Positions 25,016 to 33,990 are shown, numbered from the stretch's first letter. The stretch is 64,000 nt of DNA from Lachnospiraceae bacterium (GCA_022791975.1 JAAWAC010000053.1:1-64000), one strand, 5' to 3'. Program-made: numbers and translations. The notes: generated by a model from the letters alone, not told the origin.

Positions 25016-27259
25016 ATGGAAGACAGAATAAGAGAGATCCGCAAAGGACTGCTGCGATGGTATGACTTTCAGGGTGACAGCAGAATCTTATACATAGGAA
25101 GCAATGAGGAGCCCATAGGGGAGCTGCTGACAGAGATGGCGGAGGGGGCCCACGTAACCTGTGCGCCATGGCAGGAGACCCTTGCTCCAGACTGGATGGA
25201 GAAAAACGCAGGAACCTTTGACTATCTGATCTCTATTACGGACCTGGAAAAAAGTACGGAACCGATAGAGACTCTAAAGGTGTGGAAAAGACTTCTGAAA
25301 CCGGACGGGCACATGGTGCTGGGCATGAATAACCGCCTGGGTCTTCGGTATTTTTGCGGAGACAGGGATCCTTATACAGGGCGAAGCATGGACGGCATTG
25401 AGGACTACAGAAGGGCTTACGTTGCCAGGGAAGACCCGTTTACGGGAAGAACTTATGATAAGGATACTCTGAAAAATATACTGAGGGAATCGGGGTTTTG
25501 CAGCTTCCGATTTTTTTCCGTCCTCCCGGATCTGAACAATCCAGCGCTGATTTATGGGGAGGATTATCTGCCCAATGAGGACCTGGCAAATCGTCTGTTT
25601 CCCACCTACAATCACCCGGAGACGGTTTTTCTGGAGGAGGAGCCGCTGTATGACAGCCTGATTCGAAACGGCATGTTTCACCAGATGGCCAACGCCTACC
25701 TGATCGAGTGTTCCATGGACGGACGGCTTTCGGATGTGAGCCATGTGACCAGTTCCACGGAGCGGGGGAGAGAGGACGCCCTGGTGACCATCATACATCA
25801 GTCGGGGATGGTAGAAAAGCGGGCCGCCTATCCGGAGGGAAGGGAGCGCCTGAAGGCGTTGGAGGCTCACGGGAAGGATCTGAAAGCCCATGGGCTTCTG
25901 GTGGTGGAGGGCCGGGTGGAACATGGCTCCTACCAGATGCCCTATGTGGAGGCCGAGGGCGGTCAGCTCTATCTGAAACGGCTTTTACAGAGGAGCAAGG
26001 AGGAATTTCTGTCAGCCATGGATCATTTTCGGGATCTGATCTTACAGTCGTCGGAGATCGAGAAGCCGGATCTGGGCGACGGGGAGGGAGCCATTCTCAG
26101 AAGAGGCTATCTGGATCTGGTTCCGCTCAACAGCTTTTTCGCTGATGGAGAGTTTGTGTTTTACGATCAGGAATTCTGTGAGGAACATTATCCTGCCAAC
26201 GTTCTTTTTCTCCGCATGATCGGCAGCTTTTATCTGGGCAATGCTGTTGCCCATAAGCTTCTTCCGGCAGCGGAGCTGTATGAGAGATACGGGCTGACCA
26301 GGTATCTGGAGCGGTGGCAGAGACTGGAATGGAAATTTCTGGAGAATCTTCTGAAGAGAAGAGAGCTTCAGGTCTACTATGAGAAATGCCGCCGCAATCC
26401 GGAGATCGTCCATGCCAACCGCCAGCGGATGAATTACTCGGAGAGCGAGTATCAGAGGATTTTCGGAGACATCTTTAAAGGCGCGGAGGCCAGAAAGTTG
26501 GTTCTCTTCGGGTCTGGGACATTTGCCAGACGTTTTCTGGATATGTACGGGAGAGATTATTCAATCTGGGCCATTGTGGACAACAAGGAAGAGCATTGGG
26601 GGCAGAAGCTGGATGGCATTGAGATCCGCTCACCGAAGATTTTGTCAGAGCTTAGGCCGGAGGAGTGCAAGGTATTTATCTGTATCAAAAATTATCTTTC
26701 TGTCATGAAGCAGCTGGAGGATATGGGCATGAGGAATTACTGTATTTTTGATCCCTCCAAGGCATATCCCAGGGCTGTGAAATCCCAGATTTCCACGGCG
26801 GAATCAAAGGAGGGAAGGGGCCGGGCGAAGAAATATCGTGTGGGCTATGTGGCGGGAGTGTTTGACATGTTCCACGCGGGGCACCTGAATCTTCTTCGGA
26901 GGGCAAAGGAACAGTGCGAGTGTCTGATCGTAGGCCTTGTGTCGGACGAGGGGGTGTACCGAAAAAAGGAGAAATACCCGGTGATTCCCTGCCAGGATCG
27001 GCTGGAGATCGTTAGGGCATGCCGCTATGTGGATCAGGCGGAGGAGCTGCCTCTCTCCTGCGACGGGATACGGGATGCCTGGAAGCTGTTTCAGTTTGAC
27101 TGTCAGTTTACAGGGACCGACCATGGGGATCATCCCAGTTGGCTCGCGGATAAGGAATTTTTGGAGAAGCAGGGGGTGGACCTGGTGTTTTTCCCCTACA
27201 CGGAGAGAGTGAGCTCTACCATGCTCAGAGAGAAGCTGAAAGAGGGAGGGGAGCTGTAG
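25016..27259 (+). CDS. Multidomain fusion: methyltransferase-like, kinase-like, Rossmann-like module and TagD-like cytidylyltransferase
   Basis: 747 aa from ATG 25016; an ATG at 25007 touches the AAAAAGG ribosome site, so the later start has better spacing. Residues about 1-190 resemble a class I methyltransferase (SRILYIGSNEEPIGELL, LLKPDGHMVLGMNNRLGL). Residues about 240-450 look kinase-like of the choline-kinase/APH type: YLDLVPLNSFF could be the D-x4-N catalytic loop and FVFYDQEF the metal-binding Asp. Residues about 494-590 are the shared module (RKLVLFGSGTFARRFL, IVDNKEEHWG). Residues about 605-747 are a cytidylyltransferase (GVFDMFHAGHLNLLRRA with HxGH, ERVSSTMLRE). It could phosphorylate and then CTP-activate a small alcohol. 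The kinase reading is inference. Confidence 0.7.
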   Translation: MEDRIREIRKGLLRWYDFQGDSRILYIGSNEEPIGELLTEMAEGAHVTCAPWQETLAPDWMEKNAGTFDYLISITDLEKSTEPIETLKVWKRLLKPDGHMVLGMNNRLGLRYFCGDRDPYTGRSMDGIEDYRRAYVAREDPFTGRTYDKDTLKNILRESGFCSFRFFSVLPDLNNPALIYGEDYLPNEDLANRLFPTYNHPETVFLEEEPLYDSLIRNGMFHQMANAYLIECSMDGRLSDVSHVTSSTERGREDALVTIIHQSGMVEKRAAYPEGRERLKALEAHGKDLKAHGLLVVEGRVEHGSYQMPYVEAEGGQLYLKRLLQRSKEEFLSAMDHFRDLILQSSEIEKPDLGDGEGAILRRGYLDLVPLNSFFADGEFVFYDQEFCEEHYPANVLFLRMIGSFYLGNAVAHKLLPAAELYERYGLTRYLERWQRLEWKFLENLLKRRELQVYYEKCRRNPEIVHANRQRMNYSESEYQRIFGDIFKGAEARKLVLFGSGTFARRFLDMYGRDYSIWAIVDNKEEHWGQKLDGIEIRSPKILSELRPEECKVFICIKNYLSVMKQLEDMGMRNYCIFDPSKAYPRAVKSQISTAESKEGRGRAKKYRVGYVAGVFDMFHAGHLNLLRRAKEQCECLIVGLVSDEGVYRKKEKYPVIPCQDRLEIVRACRYVDQAEELPLSCDGIRDAWKLFQFDCQFTGTDHGDHPSWLADKEFLEKQGVDLVFFPYTERVSSTMLREKLKEGGEL

Positions 27260-28435
27260 ATGGAAACCACGCCGCTGATTTCGGTGATTGTTCCGGTATA
27301 CAATGCCGGAGCTTATTTGGAGGAGTGTCTGGAGAGTATCATAGGTCAGACTTATGGGAATCTGGAAGTGATTCTTGTGGACGACGGATCCACGGACGAC
27401 TCTTTTGCTGTCTGTGATGAATTTGCAGAGAGAGACGGGAGAATCCGGGTGATTCACCAGGAGAATAGGGGAGCGGCAGCGGCGAGAAAGACCGGTGTGT
27501 TGGGGGCGGAGGGAGACTATATCTGTTTTGTGGATGCAGATGACAGGATTGATGAGGAATTGCTGGATTTTTTCAGGAAACATATCGGGAAAAGTGATCT
27601 GCTCACGTCAGGTTGCCGATGTGAGACGGCCCCGGGCCAATACGCTGTTTGGAAAGATGCCATAGAGGAAGGAGTTTATGATACAGAGACGAGGATAAGG
27701 TATTTTATTGAAAATATGATTGCTTTCCAAGGCCGCTTTGAAGTGGGAATACAGCCCTATTTGTGGGGAAAGCTTTACAGGGCAGAGATTGTGAAAGATG
27801 TCATCGGGGATATTGACACGACGATTGTTTACTCCGAGGACCGGGACCTTTTATTTCGATGCATCTTAAAGTCCAAAGGTATCCGGGTTTCTCATGAGAG
27901 CTTTTATTTTTACAGATATAATCCCATGTCTATCATGCGGACTGTGAATAAAAATTTTATGAGTGACCTGAATAAATTGTATCTTTCTCTGGAAAAAGTT
28001 TTTGTGGGGCATCCTCAGGAGGAATGCCTTCTGCGCCAGCTACAGTTGTTTCTGGTCTCGCGTATGTATTTGATTCCTCATTTTATGGGATTTTCTGCTG
28101 ATGCCCAGATTGCCGGCTATATCTTCCCCTTTTCCGAGCTGGAGAAAGGGAGCAGAATCGTTTTATATGGTGCGGGAAGTGTGGGAGTGCGCTACTATCG
28201 GCAGATCCACTGGCAGAATCAGCTTCAGCTGGTTTTATGGGCAGATAAAAAATGGAGAGACTACGCAGATACTTCTTTACCTATCGCATCGCCAGAACAG
28301 CTGCTTCAAACAGAATATGATTATATTATTATCGGGGTAAAGAGAAGAGAACTAGCGGAGGCGATAAAAGAAGAGCTGCTGGAAATGGGAGTTGACAGAG
28401 ACCGGATATTATGGAGAATGCCGGCAGTATTATAG
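27260..28435 (+). CDS. Glycosyltransferase family 2 with C-terminal Rossmann-like module
   Basis: 391 aa. GT2 motifs: ISVIVPVYNAGAYLEECLESII, VDDGSTDDSFAVCDEFA and CFVDADDRIDEELL. Residues about 297-391 are the module: SRIVLYGAGSVGVRYYRQI, YDYIIIGVKRREL. The start codon directly follows the stop of the large fusion protein (TAG then ATG), with GGGAGGGGAG upstream, so the two are probably translationally coupled. Donor sugar unknown. Confidence 0.87.
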   Translation: METTPLISVIVPVYNAGAYLEECLESIIGQTYGNLEVILVDDGSTDDSFAVCDEFAERDGRIRVIHQENRGAAAARKTGVLGAEGDYICFVDADDRIDEELLDFFRKHIGKSDLLTSGCRCETAPGQYAVWKDAIEEGVYDTETRIRYFIENMIAFQGRFEVGIQPYLWGKLYRAEIVKDVIGDIDTTIVYSEDRDLLFRCILKSKGIRVSHESFYFYRYNPMSIMRTVNKNFMSDLNKLYLSLEKVFVGHPQEECLLRQLQLFLVSRMYLIPHFMGFSADAQIAGYIFPFSELEKGSRIVLYGAGSVGVRYYRQIHWQNQLQLVLWADKKWRDYADTSLPIASPEQLLQTEYDYIIIGVKRRELAEAIKEELLEMGVDRDRILWRMPAVL

Positions 28436-28477
28436 ATAGGACGCCCCGATTTTTGGCGCATAACTGGAGGTAGAAAA

Positions 28478-29749
28478 ATGGAGATCATTTGTACTATAAC
28501 GGGCATAATCAACACCCATCATCCCAAACAAGGAATCACAGATCTAATCAACGCAGGTTTCAGTAATCTTCTCCTAGACTTCTCCAGATTTTGTCCCCCA
28601 GAGGAACTGGAAAATATTGGAATTTCATCAAAGAAATCCCATGCAGTCACCGCTCCAATTATCTCCCAAACTCCAGAGAAGCTTGGGGAAGTGGTTGCCC
28701 CTCTTCTCACCCACTACCAGTCTTGCCATCTTCAAACTCCTGTGGCCCAGGCGCCCTATTTGAGAGCAAACACAAGGCAAGTCAACCTGACATCTCTGCT
28801 ACTGAGTCTGTATAAGGAGAGCATCCATATCTGTGGACAGGCTGGTTGCCAGTTTCTGATCATACCTCCCCTTTTTTCCGGCATAGACAAGCGGGACCGC
28901 TGGAAAATAAACAAGGATTTTTATCTTCGCCTCCTTCCCACAGCAAAAGAAGACCATGTAACGATCCTCTTAGAAAACCAATGTGGGGACATCAACGGTC
29001 ATCTGACTCGTGGAGTCTGCTCCGATCCCCAGGAAGCTGCCTTCTGGGTGGATGAGCTTAACAGGGAGGCAGGAGAGGAACGCTTTGGTTTCTGTATGGA
29101 TGTGGGCATCTGTAACCTGTGCGGACAAAACATTCAGGAGTTCGTCCTTACCCTGGGAAACCGTATCAAGGCGGTGGTTCTGCGGGACTGCGATGGTCAT
29201 AAGGAAAGCTCCTGGTTGCCTTTCACCTATTCGGGCTTTGAGCGCTGCGGAACCGACTGGCTGGGACTTATCCGGGGCTTGCGAAAAATTGGCTTTGATG
29301 GAGAGTTGATCCTGGATTTTTCCACCACAGCGACAGCCTTTTCGCCCTTTTTGCGACCGCAGCTTCTGAATCTTGCCAAAGCCACAGGGGAATATTTTCG
29401 GTGGCAGATCGGAATAGAAAATCTACTGAAAACATACAAATCCCGGGTGCTTTTCGGTGCGGGAAATATGTGCCGCAATTACATGAAATGCTATGGGGAA
29501 GCCTATCCCCCCCTGTTCACCTGCGACAATAACGCGAAGCTTTGGGGAACCAGCTTTTGTGGGCTGGAGATTAAAGCCCCTCAGTGCCTGCGGGAATTGC
29601 CTACAGATTGTGCAATATTTATCTGCAATGTGTATTACCGGGAGATTGAACAGCAGCTGCGGGATATGGGAATTGGGAATCCCATAGAATTTTTTAGCGA
29701 TGAATTTATGCCCAGCTTTTATTTTGATCGGTTGGAGAGGAGGGAGTAA
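28478..29749 (+). CDS. Sugar isomerase/epimerase-like TIM barrel with C-terminal Rossmann-like module
   Basis: 423 aa. Residues about 1-310 resemble AP-endonuclease-2-type sugar phosphate isomerases/epimerases: VTILLENQCGD (Glu ligand), GFCMDVGICNL (Asp ligand) and GELILDFSTTATAF at the usual C-terminal metal-ligand position. Residues about 321-415 are the module: SRVLFGAGNMCRNYMKC, TCDNNAKLWG, CAIFICNVYYREIEQQL. GGAGG lies 7 nt before the ATG. It may interconvert a sugar precursor for the glycan. The next gene is a paralogous barrel without the module. Confidence 0.72.
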   Translation: MEIICTITGIINTHHPKQGITDLINAGFSNLLLDFSRFCPPEELENIGISSKKSHAVTAPIISQTPEKLGEVVAPLLTHYQSCHLQTPVAQAPYLRANTRQVNLTSLLLSLYKESIHICGQAGCQFLIIPPLFSGIDKRDRWKINKDFYLRLLPTAKEDHVTILLENQCGDINGHLTRGVCSDPQEAAFWVDELNREAGEERFGFCMDVGICNLCGQNIQEFVLTLGNRIKAVVLRDCDGHKESSWLPFTYSGFERCGTDWLGLIRGLRKIGFDGELILDFSTTATAFSPFLRPQLLNLAKATGEYFRWQIGIENLLKTYKSRVLFGAGNMCRNYMKCYGEAYPPLFTCDNNAKLWGTSFCGLEIKAPQCLRELPTDCAIFICNVYYREIEQQLRDMGIGNPIEFFSDEFMPSFYFDRLERRE

Positions 29750-29751
29750 AG

Positions 29752-30714
29752 ATGCATCCCATAGGAGTTCAGACAAAAAACGTAGTAAACGACACGCATC
29801 CGGAGGAGGGCTTTGCCTTGCTTGGCCGGACCGGCTTCTCCTGTGCTGATTTCAGTTTAAACGGCTATCTTTTAAATACCTCTCTCTATGAAGAAAAGGT
29901 GAATGCCTTTTTTGACAAATCCACTGGGGAGCTGGAGAAATTTTTTACTCCCCATAGACAAGGAGCAATAGCGGCCGGGATTACCATCAGCCAGATGCAC
30001 ATGCCATACCCCAACTATGTACCCAGGGGCAGTAGGGAGCTGAATGCCTATCTTCGAAATGTAGTTGCTCCCAAGAGTTTGGCGGTTTGCGCTTTTTTCG
30101 ACTGTCCCTATCTGGTGGTCCACGGCTTTAAGCTCGCTTACTTTATGGGGTCCGAAGAAGAGGAGTGGAAAGAGACAGAGAAATTTTTGGATTTTCTTGC
30201 TCCTATGGCAAAGGAAATGGGGATCACCCTGTGTATAGAAAACCTTTATGAGGGACTGGGAAATCATCTGGTGGAGGGGCCTTGTTGCCGGGCAGAGAAG
30301 GCGGTGGAACGGATCGACCGAATGAATGACAAGTACCAGGCGCAGGTGCTGGGATTCTGCTTTGACACAGGCCATGCAAACCTGGTAGGGCTTGATTTTG
30401 AGTCATTTCTCATGACTCTAGGTCACAGACTTAAGGTTTTGCACATCCATGACAATGACGGTGTTGCCGATTTGCACCAGATCCCCTTTACCTTTACCCA
30501 GACACGGGAAAACCTGCCTTCCACAGACTGGGAGGGATTTCTGAGAGGTCTACAGAGCATAGGATATCAGGGGGCACTCAGCTTTGAGACAGCTCCTGTG
30601 CTGACGGCCTTTCCCCAGGAGATGAAGGCGGAAGCGCTCTCCTTTATAGCCAGGATAGGACATTATTTTGCCTCTCAGTTGCTACCGGGTGCCCAGGCAG
30701 AGCATCGCCGGTAA
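29752..30714 (+). CDS. Sugar phosphate isomerase/epimerase family protein
   Basis: 320 aa AP-endonuclease-2-type TIM barrel. Likely metal ligands are in TLCIENLYEG (Glu), FCFDTGHANLVG (Asp, His), LHIHDNDG (His, Asp) and GALSFET (Glu), the usual order for this family. GAGGAGGGAG precedes the ATG, and the gene follows the previous stop by 2 nt. It is the last gene of the glycan island and has no shared module. It acts on a sugar or sugar phosphate; which one cannot be read from sequence. Confidence 0.82.
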   Translation: MHPIGVQTKNVVNDTHPEEGFALLGRTGFSCADFSLNGYLLNTSLYEEKVNAFFDKSTGELEKFFTPHRQGAIAAGITISQMHMPYPNYVPRGSRELNAYLRNVVAPKSLAVCAFFDCPYLVVHGFKLAYFMGSEEEEWKETEKFLDFLAPMAKEMGITLCIENLYEGLGNHLVEGPCCRAEKAVERIDRMNDKYQAQVLGFCFDTGHANLVGLDFESFLMTLGHRLKVLHIHDNDGVADLHQIPFTFTQTRENLPSTDWEGFLRGLQSIGYQGALSFETAPVLTAFPQEMKAEALSFIARIGHYFASQLLPGAQAEHRR

Positions 30715-30732
30715 GAGAGACATGAAAAAAAT

Positions 30733-30776
30733 TAGGAGGACTGGGAGCAAAGTCTTCATTTGCCCGGGTCCTCCTA
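30733..30776. terminator. Bidirectional intrinsic terminator between convergent genes
   Basis: TAGGAGGAC (30733-30741) pairs with GTCCTCCTA (30768-30776), with an inner GGG/CCC pairing. On the plus strand TTTG and an AT-rich tract follow; on the minus strand a run of T follows (the A-run at 30724-30731). It ends the glycan island and the chemoreceptor transcript. Confidence 0.8.
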
Positions 30777-30793
30777 TTTGTAAAAATTTTCCT

Positions 30794-32377
30794 CTACAGA
30801 TTGTTAAACACCACAGTTTCTTTTTCTAGACCTTCCACAACTTCCTGATTAATTCCCATGCGCTTGGTGATGTCCTCCATATCCTCCACAAGGTTTCGGG
30901 TGTTGCCGGCTACCCCGGTAATTCCATTGGCTCCGTCGTCAATGGCCTTTGTAATGGTGCTGATGGAGTCGGCGATTCCGGACATGGAACTTTTCAGGCG
31001 CTGGGTCCTTTCCTGGAATTCATCCATAGCCTGGCGGATATAGGCGGCATCCTCCTTGTACTGGCTGCCAGACTGTATGAAGGCCTGAAACTCCGTAAGT
31101 ACAGATTGATTCATATAATCAATAAGGTTCTGGGCATTTTCGGTGAGGTTGTATACGGCGCCAGTGACCACATTGTTGATGGCATGGATTCGGTTGGCCG
31201 TCTCCTGACTGGAATGGGCAAGCTCCCGGATCTCCCGGGCAACTACGGCAAAGCCTTTCCCTGCGGCGCCAGCGTTGGCGGCTTCTACAGAGGCATTCAG
31301 GGCAATGAGCCGGGTCCTCTGGGAAATTGTCAGGATCTCCCCGGTGAGATTCTTAATCTGATCCACGCTTTTACTTTTTTCAATGGCTTCATTCAGGGAA
31401 TCCAGGATCTCCTCTGCCTTGGCTCCCGTGACTTCTGCACTGTTCTGAGCAGACTGCTGCATGGCATCTGCCCGGTCATTCATATGTACCGTGTAGTCTG
31501 TGATGGCGTTACATTCTTCGGCAATGTTGTGCACATCCAGCCGGACGTTTTCAGCGTTGTCATTGATGACAGATACATTACCGGCTACCTCCTGGATGGT
31601 TGCAGACAGCTGCTCCGCAAGGGTGGAGAGATCGGAGGCACTTCCCTTGGAGGCCTGGGTACTTTTTAACACCTCCCCGGTGAGGGTGTTGATGCGACTG
31701 GAACTCTCCTGAATGGTATTTAAAATGCTCTTGATAGGATTTACCACATAATTGGTGATAAGCTTAAGATCTGCAAACACCAGAAGAATACAGGCAAGAG
31801 CCGCGGCCACACCTATCACCAGGGATACCAGGTACACAATGGAGAGGCGGCTTCTGGCCTGGTTGGTCTGCTGGCTGATGGATTCGTTTAGAGCGTCAAT
31901 ATCTGTCTCCATAGCGTTGGCATAGGTGGCCACATCATTGTTAGCCAGCACATAGGCATCCTGGGTCTTGTGGCTTGCGCTGGCGCAGACCAGGTGAACC
32001 AGGGCATGCTTAAAGGAGTCATAATTGGACAGTAGAGACTGATACTGAGCCTGGTCTTCCGAAATCACATAGCTCTCATATTCTGCAAGCATCTGATCCA
32101 GCTGTTGCTCCTCCTCTTTAATCTGCTGGACCAGGGTGATCATAGTATTATAATCTGTGGCGACAATATGGCTCAAAGCCATTTTATGGATATTCATGGA
32201 AGCCTGGCAGATTTCCGCCAGTCGATTTTGCCCCTCCATGTAATTGTCTGCAATATTGGTGGCGCTTGCATTCACATTGTGGATATTCAGGATGGATAGA
32301 ATATTGGACAAAAGCGCCACAATGCCCAGAAGGGCGATGGGGATAATCAAACGACGTTTTAAACTGATGTTTTTCAT
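30794..32377 (-). CDS. Methyl-accepting chemotaxis protein
   Basis: 527 aa. An N-terminal membrane segment (residues about 10-30) is followed by a helical sensory region of about 150 residues (four-helix-bundle type), a second membrane segment (about 178-202, IVYLVSLVIGVAAALACILLV), a HAMP-like linker and a cytoplasmic signalling domain. The hairpin tip ISQRTRLIALNASVEAANAG and the following KGFAVVAREIRELA are canonical. It would sense ligands outside the cell and control CheA. The upstream gene on the same strand is a solute-binding lipoprotein, so ligand-loaded binding protein may be its input. No other chemotaxis gene is in the window. Confidence 0.93.
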   Translation of the reverse strand: MKNISLKRRLIIPIALLGIVALLSNILSILNIHNVNASATNIADNYMEGQNRLAEICQASMNIHKMALSHIVATDYNTMITLVQQIKEEEQQLDQMLAEYESYVISEDQAQYQSLLSNYDSFKHALVHLVCASASHKTQDAYVLANNDVATYANAMETDIDALNESISQQTNQARSRLSIVYLVSLVIGVAAALACILLVFADLKLITNYVVNPIKSILNTIQESSSRINTLTGEVLKSTQASKGSASDLSTLAEQLSATIQEVAGNVSVINDNAENVRLDVHNIAEECNAITDYTVHMNDRADAMQQSAQNSAEVTGAKAEEILDSLNEAIEKSKSVDQIKNLTGEILTISQRTRLIALNASVEAANAGAAGKGFAVVAREIRELAHSSQETANRIHAINNVVTGAVYNLTENAQNLIDYMNQSVLTEFQAFIQSGSQYKEDAAYIRQAMDEFQERTQRLKSSMSGIADSISTITKAIDDGANGITGVAGNTRNLVEDMEDITKRMGINQEVVEGLEKETVVFNNL

Positions 32378-32526
32378 TATGACAGGTTACTCCTTTATAT
32401 ATCTTACAGAAATATCCCGGAAGGCCGGAGAGCTTGTGGTCTAGGGACCAATCAGGCGTTCATAGGTGGATTTGAGCTGTATGTGGCAGGGGCCTTTTTG
32501 CCAAGGACCAGGCTGCAGTGGCCTGC

Positions 32527-33768
32527 TTATGGAGCCACAATTCCCTCCACCATGGTGTCAAGCTGCTGTTGTAGGCTTTCTCCCGAAGGATTTCCAGCCA
32601 GAATCTCAGCGGTAAATGCGGTTACTGGCGCCCAGAAATTCCCTCCGATCCGCTGAAGGCAGGAGAATTCTGACTGCTCCAGAAGGGCGGTAATGGCCGG
32701 ATTGCTCTGAACCTCCGGGGAAGCCGCTGCCCTGGTATTGGAGGGACCCTGGCCCCGCATGAAAAAGCGGAGCTCCTGATTTTTTTCATTGGTGATCCAT
32801 TCTGCCAGCTTTGCTGCCCATTCCGGCTCCTTAGAATAGGCGTTTATGCCGATAAGCTTATAGCCAGAAAAGGAGGCCATCTGGATCTGCTGTCCGGCAC
32901 AGGTATAGGAGGGCAGTTTGGATGCTCCAAAGTTCTGGTTCCAGACCTCCTCCACAGCCACTGCATTCCATACGCCATTGACGCCTGCGATAATGGTGCC
33001 GTTTCTGACTCCCTCCAGAAAACCAGCATCATCTGTGCTTAAAAAGCCTGGATGTGCCGCCATGTTTACCATGGCCTGGGCCACGTCTGTTCCTTTGATA
33101 GGTCCTTCCGTGCTGTTCCAGGTACAAAAATTGGTGATCCCATCATCATTGAGGCCCACCGTGAGACCTGTATTGCCAAAGAGGGAATACACGTACCAAC
33201 CAGAGGACCATTCCATGGATACCTTTTTGCCTTGCTCAGCTGCGATATCCAGCATCCGATCCAGAGAGGTGATATCTTCCTCCGAAAAATATGCCTTATT
33301 GTAATAGAGAAAATAGCCATTATCTGCTGTTAGAGGCAGGGCGTACAGGGTATCGTTCACAGAGGCTGCAAGAACAGCCTCCGGTAGGTTCGCTTCCCGT
33401 ATAGAAGCCGCATTTTCCACCGGCTCCAGGGCCCCAGCGGCCACCAAAGTGTTTAGCTGGTCGTCTGCAAATGCAAATACATCCGCGCCATTTTCCAGAT
33501 CTGCCAACAAGGCGTCGGTACAGTTACTCTCGCTCTGAGGCATATAGGTAATGGAAAAATTTGCCTGTGCCTGGTATTCTGCCTGAAAACCGTCAATCAC
33601 CTGGCGGAGCAGATCTTCGTCCTCTGCGGCACCCCAGACAGTCAGATTGACCGTATCAGAATCGGGAGTCTGGTCATCCTTCAGGGTAGAGGAATCGCTT
33701 TTTTGACATCCGGACAATAATACGGCCAATACCAGGGCCGGGAGCCATACGTTGATTTTTCTCATCAT
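32527..33768 (-). CDS. Extracellular solute-binding lipoprotein (carbohydrate type), no linked permease
   Basis: 413 aa. A lipoprotein signal with lipobox LSGC ends near residue 21, then a Ser/Asp-rich linker. The mature part matches family 1 solute-binding proteins: NLTVWGAAEDEDLLRQVIDGFQ opening, ADVFAFADDQLNTLVAAGAL, WAAKLAEWITNEKNQ near the C-terminus. Binding-protein genes of this type normally sit with MalF/MalG permeases; here the only co-directional neighbour is a chemoreceptor gene 149 nt downstream. A chemosensory role, or use of a permease encoded elsewhere, is possible. GGAGAAAG precedes the ATG. Confidence 0.88.
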   Translation of the reverse strand: MMRKINVWLPALVLAVLLSGCQKSDSSTLKDDQTPDSDTVNLTVWGAAEDEDLLRQVIDGFQAEYQAQANFSITYMPQSESNCTDALLADLENGADVFAFADDQLNTLVAAGALEPVENAASIREANLPEAVLAASVNDTLYALPLTADNGYFLYYNKAYFSEEDITSLDRMLDIAAEQGKKVSMEWSSGWYVYSLFGNTGLTVGLNDDGITNFCTWNSTEGPIKGTDVAQAMVNMAAHPGFLSTDDAGFLEGVRNGTIIAGVNGVWNAVAVEEVWNQNFGASKLPSYTCAGQQIQMASFSGYKLIGINAYSKEPEWAAKLAEWITNEKNQELRFFMRGQGPSNTRAAASPEVQSNPAITALLEQSEFSCLQRIGGNFWAPVTAFTAEILAGNPSGESLQQQLDTMVEGIVAP

Positions 33769-33803
33769 GACTTTCTCCGTAAATTATGATATTTTGTTCT
33801 CTC

Positions 33804-33832
33804 ATCATACCATTTTTTTAAAATTTTTGCAA
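33804..33832 (-). promoter_or_regulatory. Promoter of the solute-binding lipoprotein gene
   Basis: On the minus strand TTGCAA (33832-33827) and TATGAT (33809-33804) are separated by 17 nt, 35 nt before the start codon. It is divergent to the fucosidase promoter at 33857. Confidence 0.6.
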
Positions 33833-33856
33833 CGAGGTTTTGAGGGAAATGTCTTG

Positions 33857-33885
33857 TTGACAAACCTCTTTCATTGTTATATAAC
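33857..33885 (+). promoter_or_regulatory. Promoter of the first alpha-fucosidase gene
   Basis: TTGACA (33857-33862), a 17-nt spacer and TATAAC (33880-33885) form a near-consensus sigma-A promoter. The leader to the ATG at 33991 is about 100 nt and contains the operator-like repeat at 33917. Confidence 0.75.
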
Positions 33886-33916
33886 AGAATTATACTGTGC
33901 AACAATACAACATATA

Positions 33917-33933
33917 ATTCAGAAATACTGAAC
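33917..33933. promoter_or_regulatory. Operator-like inverted repeat in the fucosidase leader
   Basis: ATTCAGAAATACTGAAC is a 17-bp imperfect palindrome (TTCAG/CTGAA) 31 nt downstream of the -10 element. It matches in length, half-site and position the palindrome GTTCAATATAATTGAAC at 36465-36481 in front of the ABC operon. A shared regulator, probably the IclR protein at 35401, is inferred. Confidence 0.5.
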
Positions 33934-33990
33934 AAAAAATGGCAGTCAACAGCGTCATAGCACACAAGATACGAAAGGGGAGAACGTCAA

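Noticed and set aside
26804..27583. Antisense frame of 259 codons opposite the multidomain cytidylyltransferase and a GT2 gene
   Set aside because: Crosses two supported genes and shows no family motif or start signal.
31106..31669. Plus-strand frame of 187 codons inside the chemoreceptor gene
   Set aside because: The minus-strand chemoreceptor has canonical motifs throughout; this is its complement.
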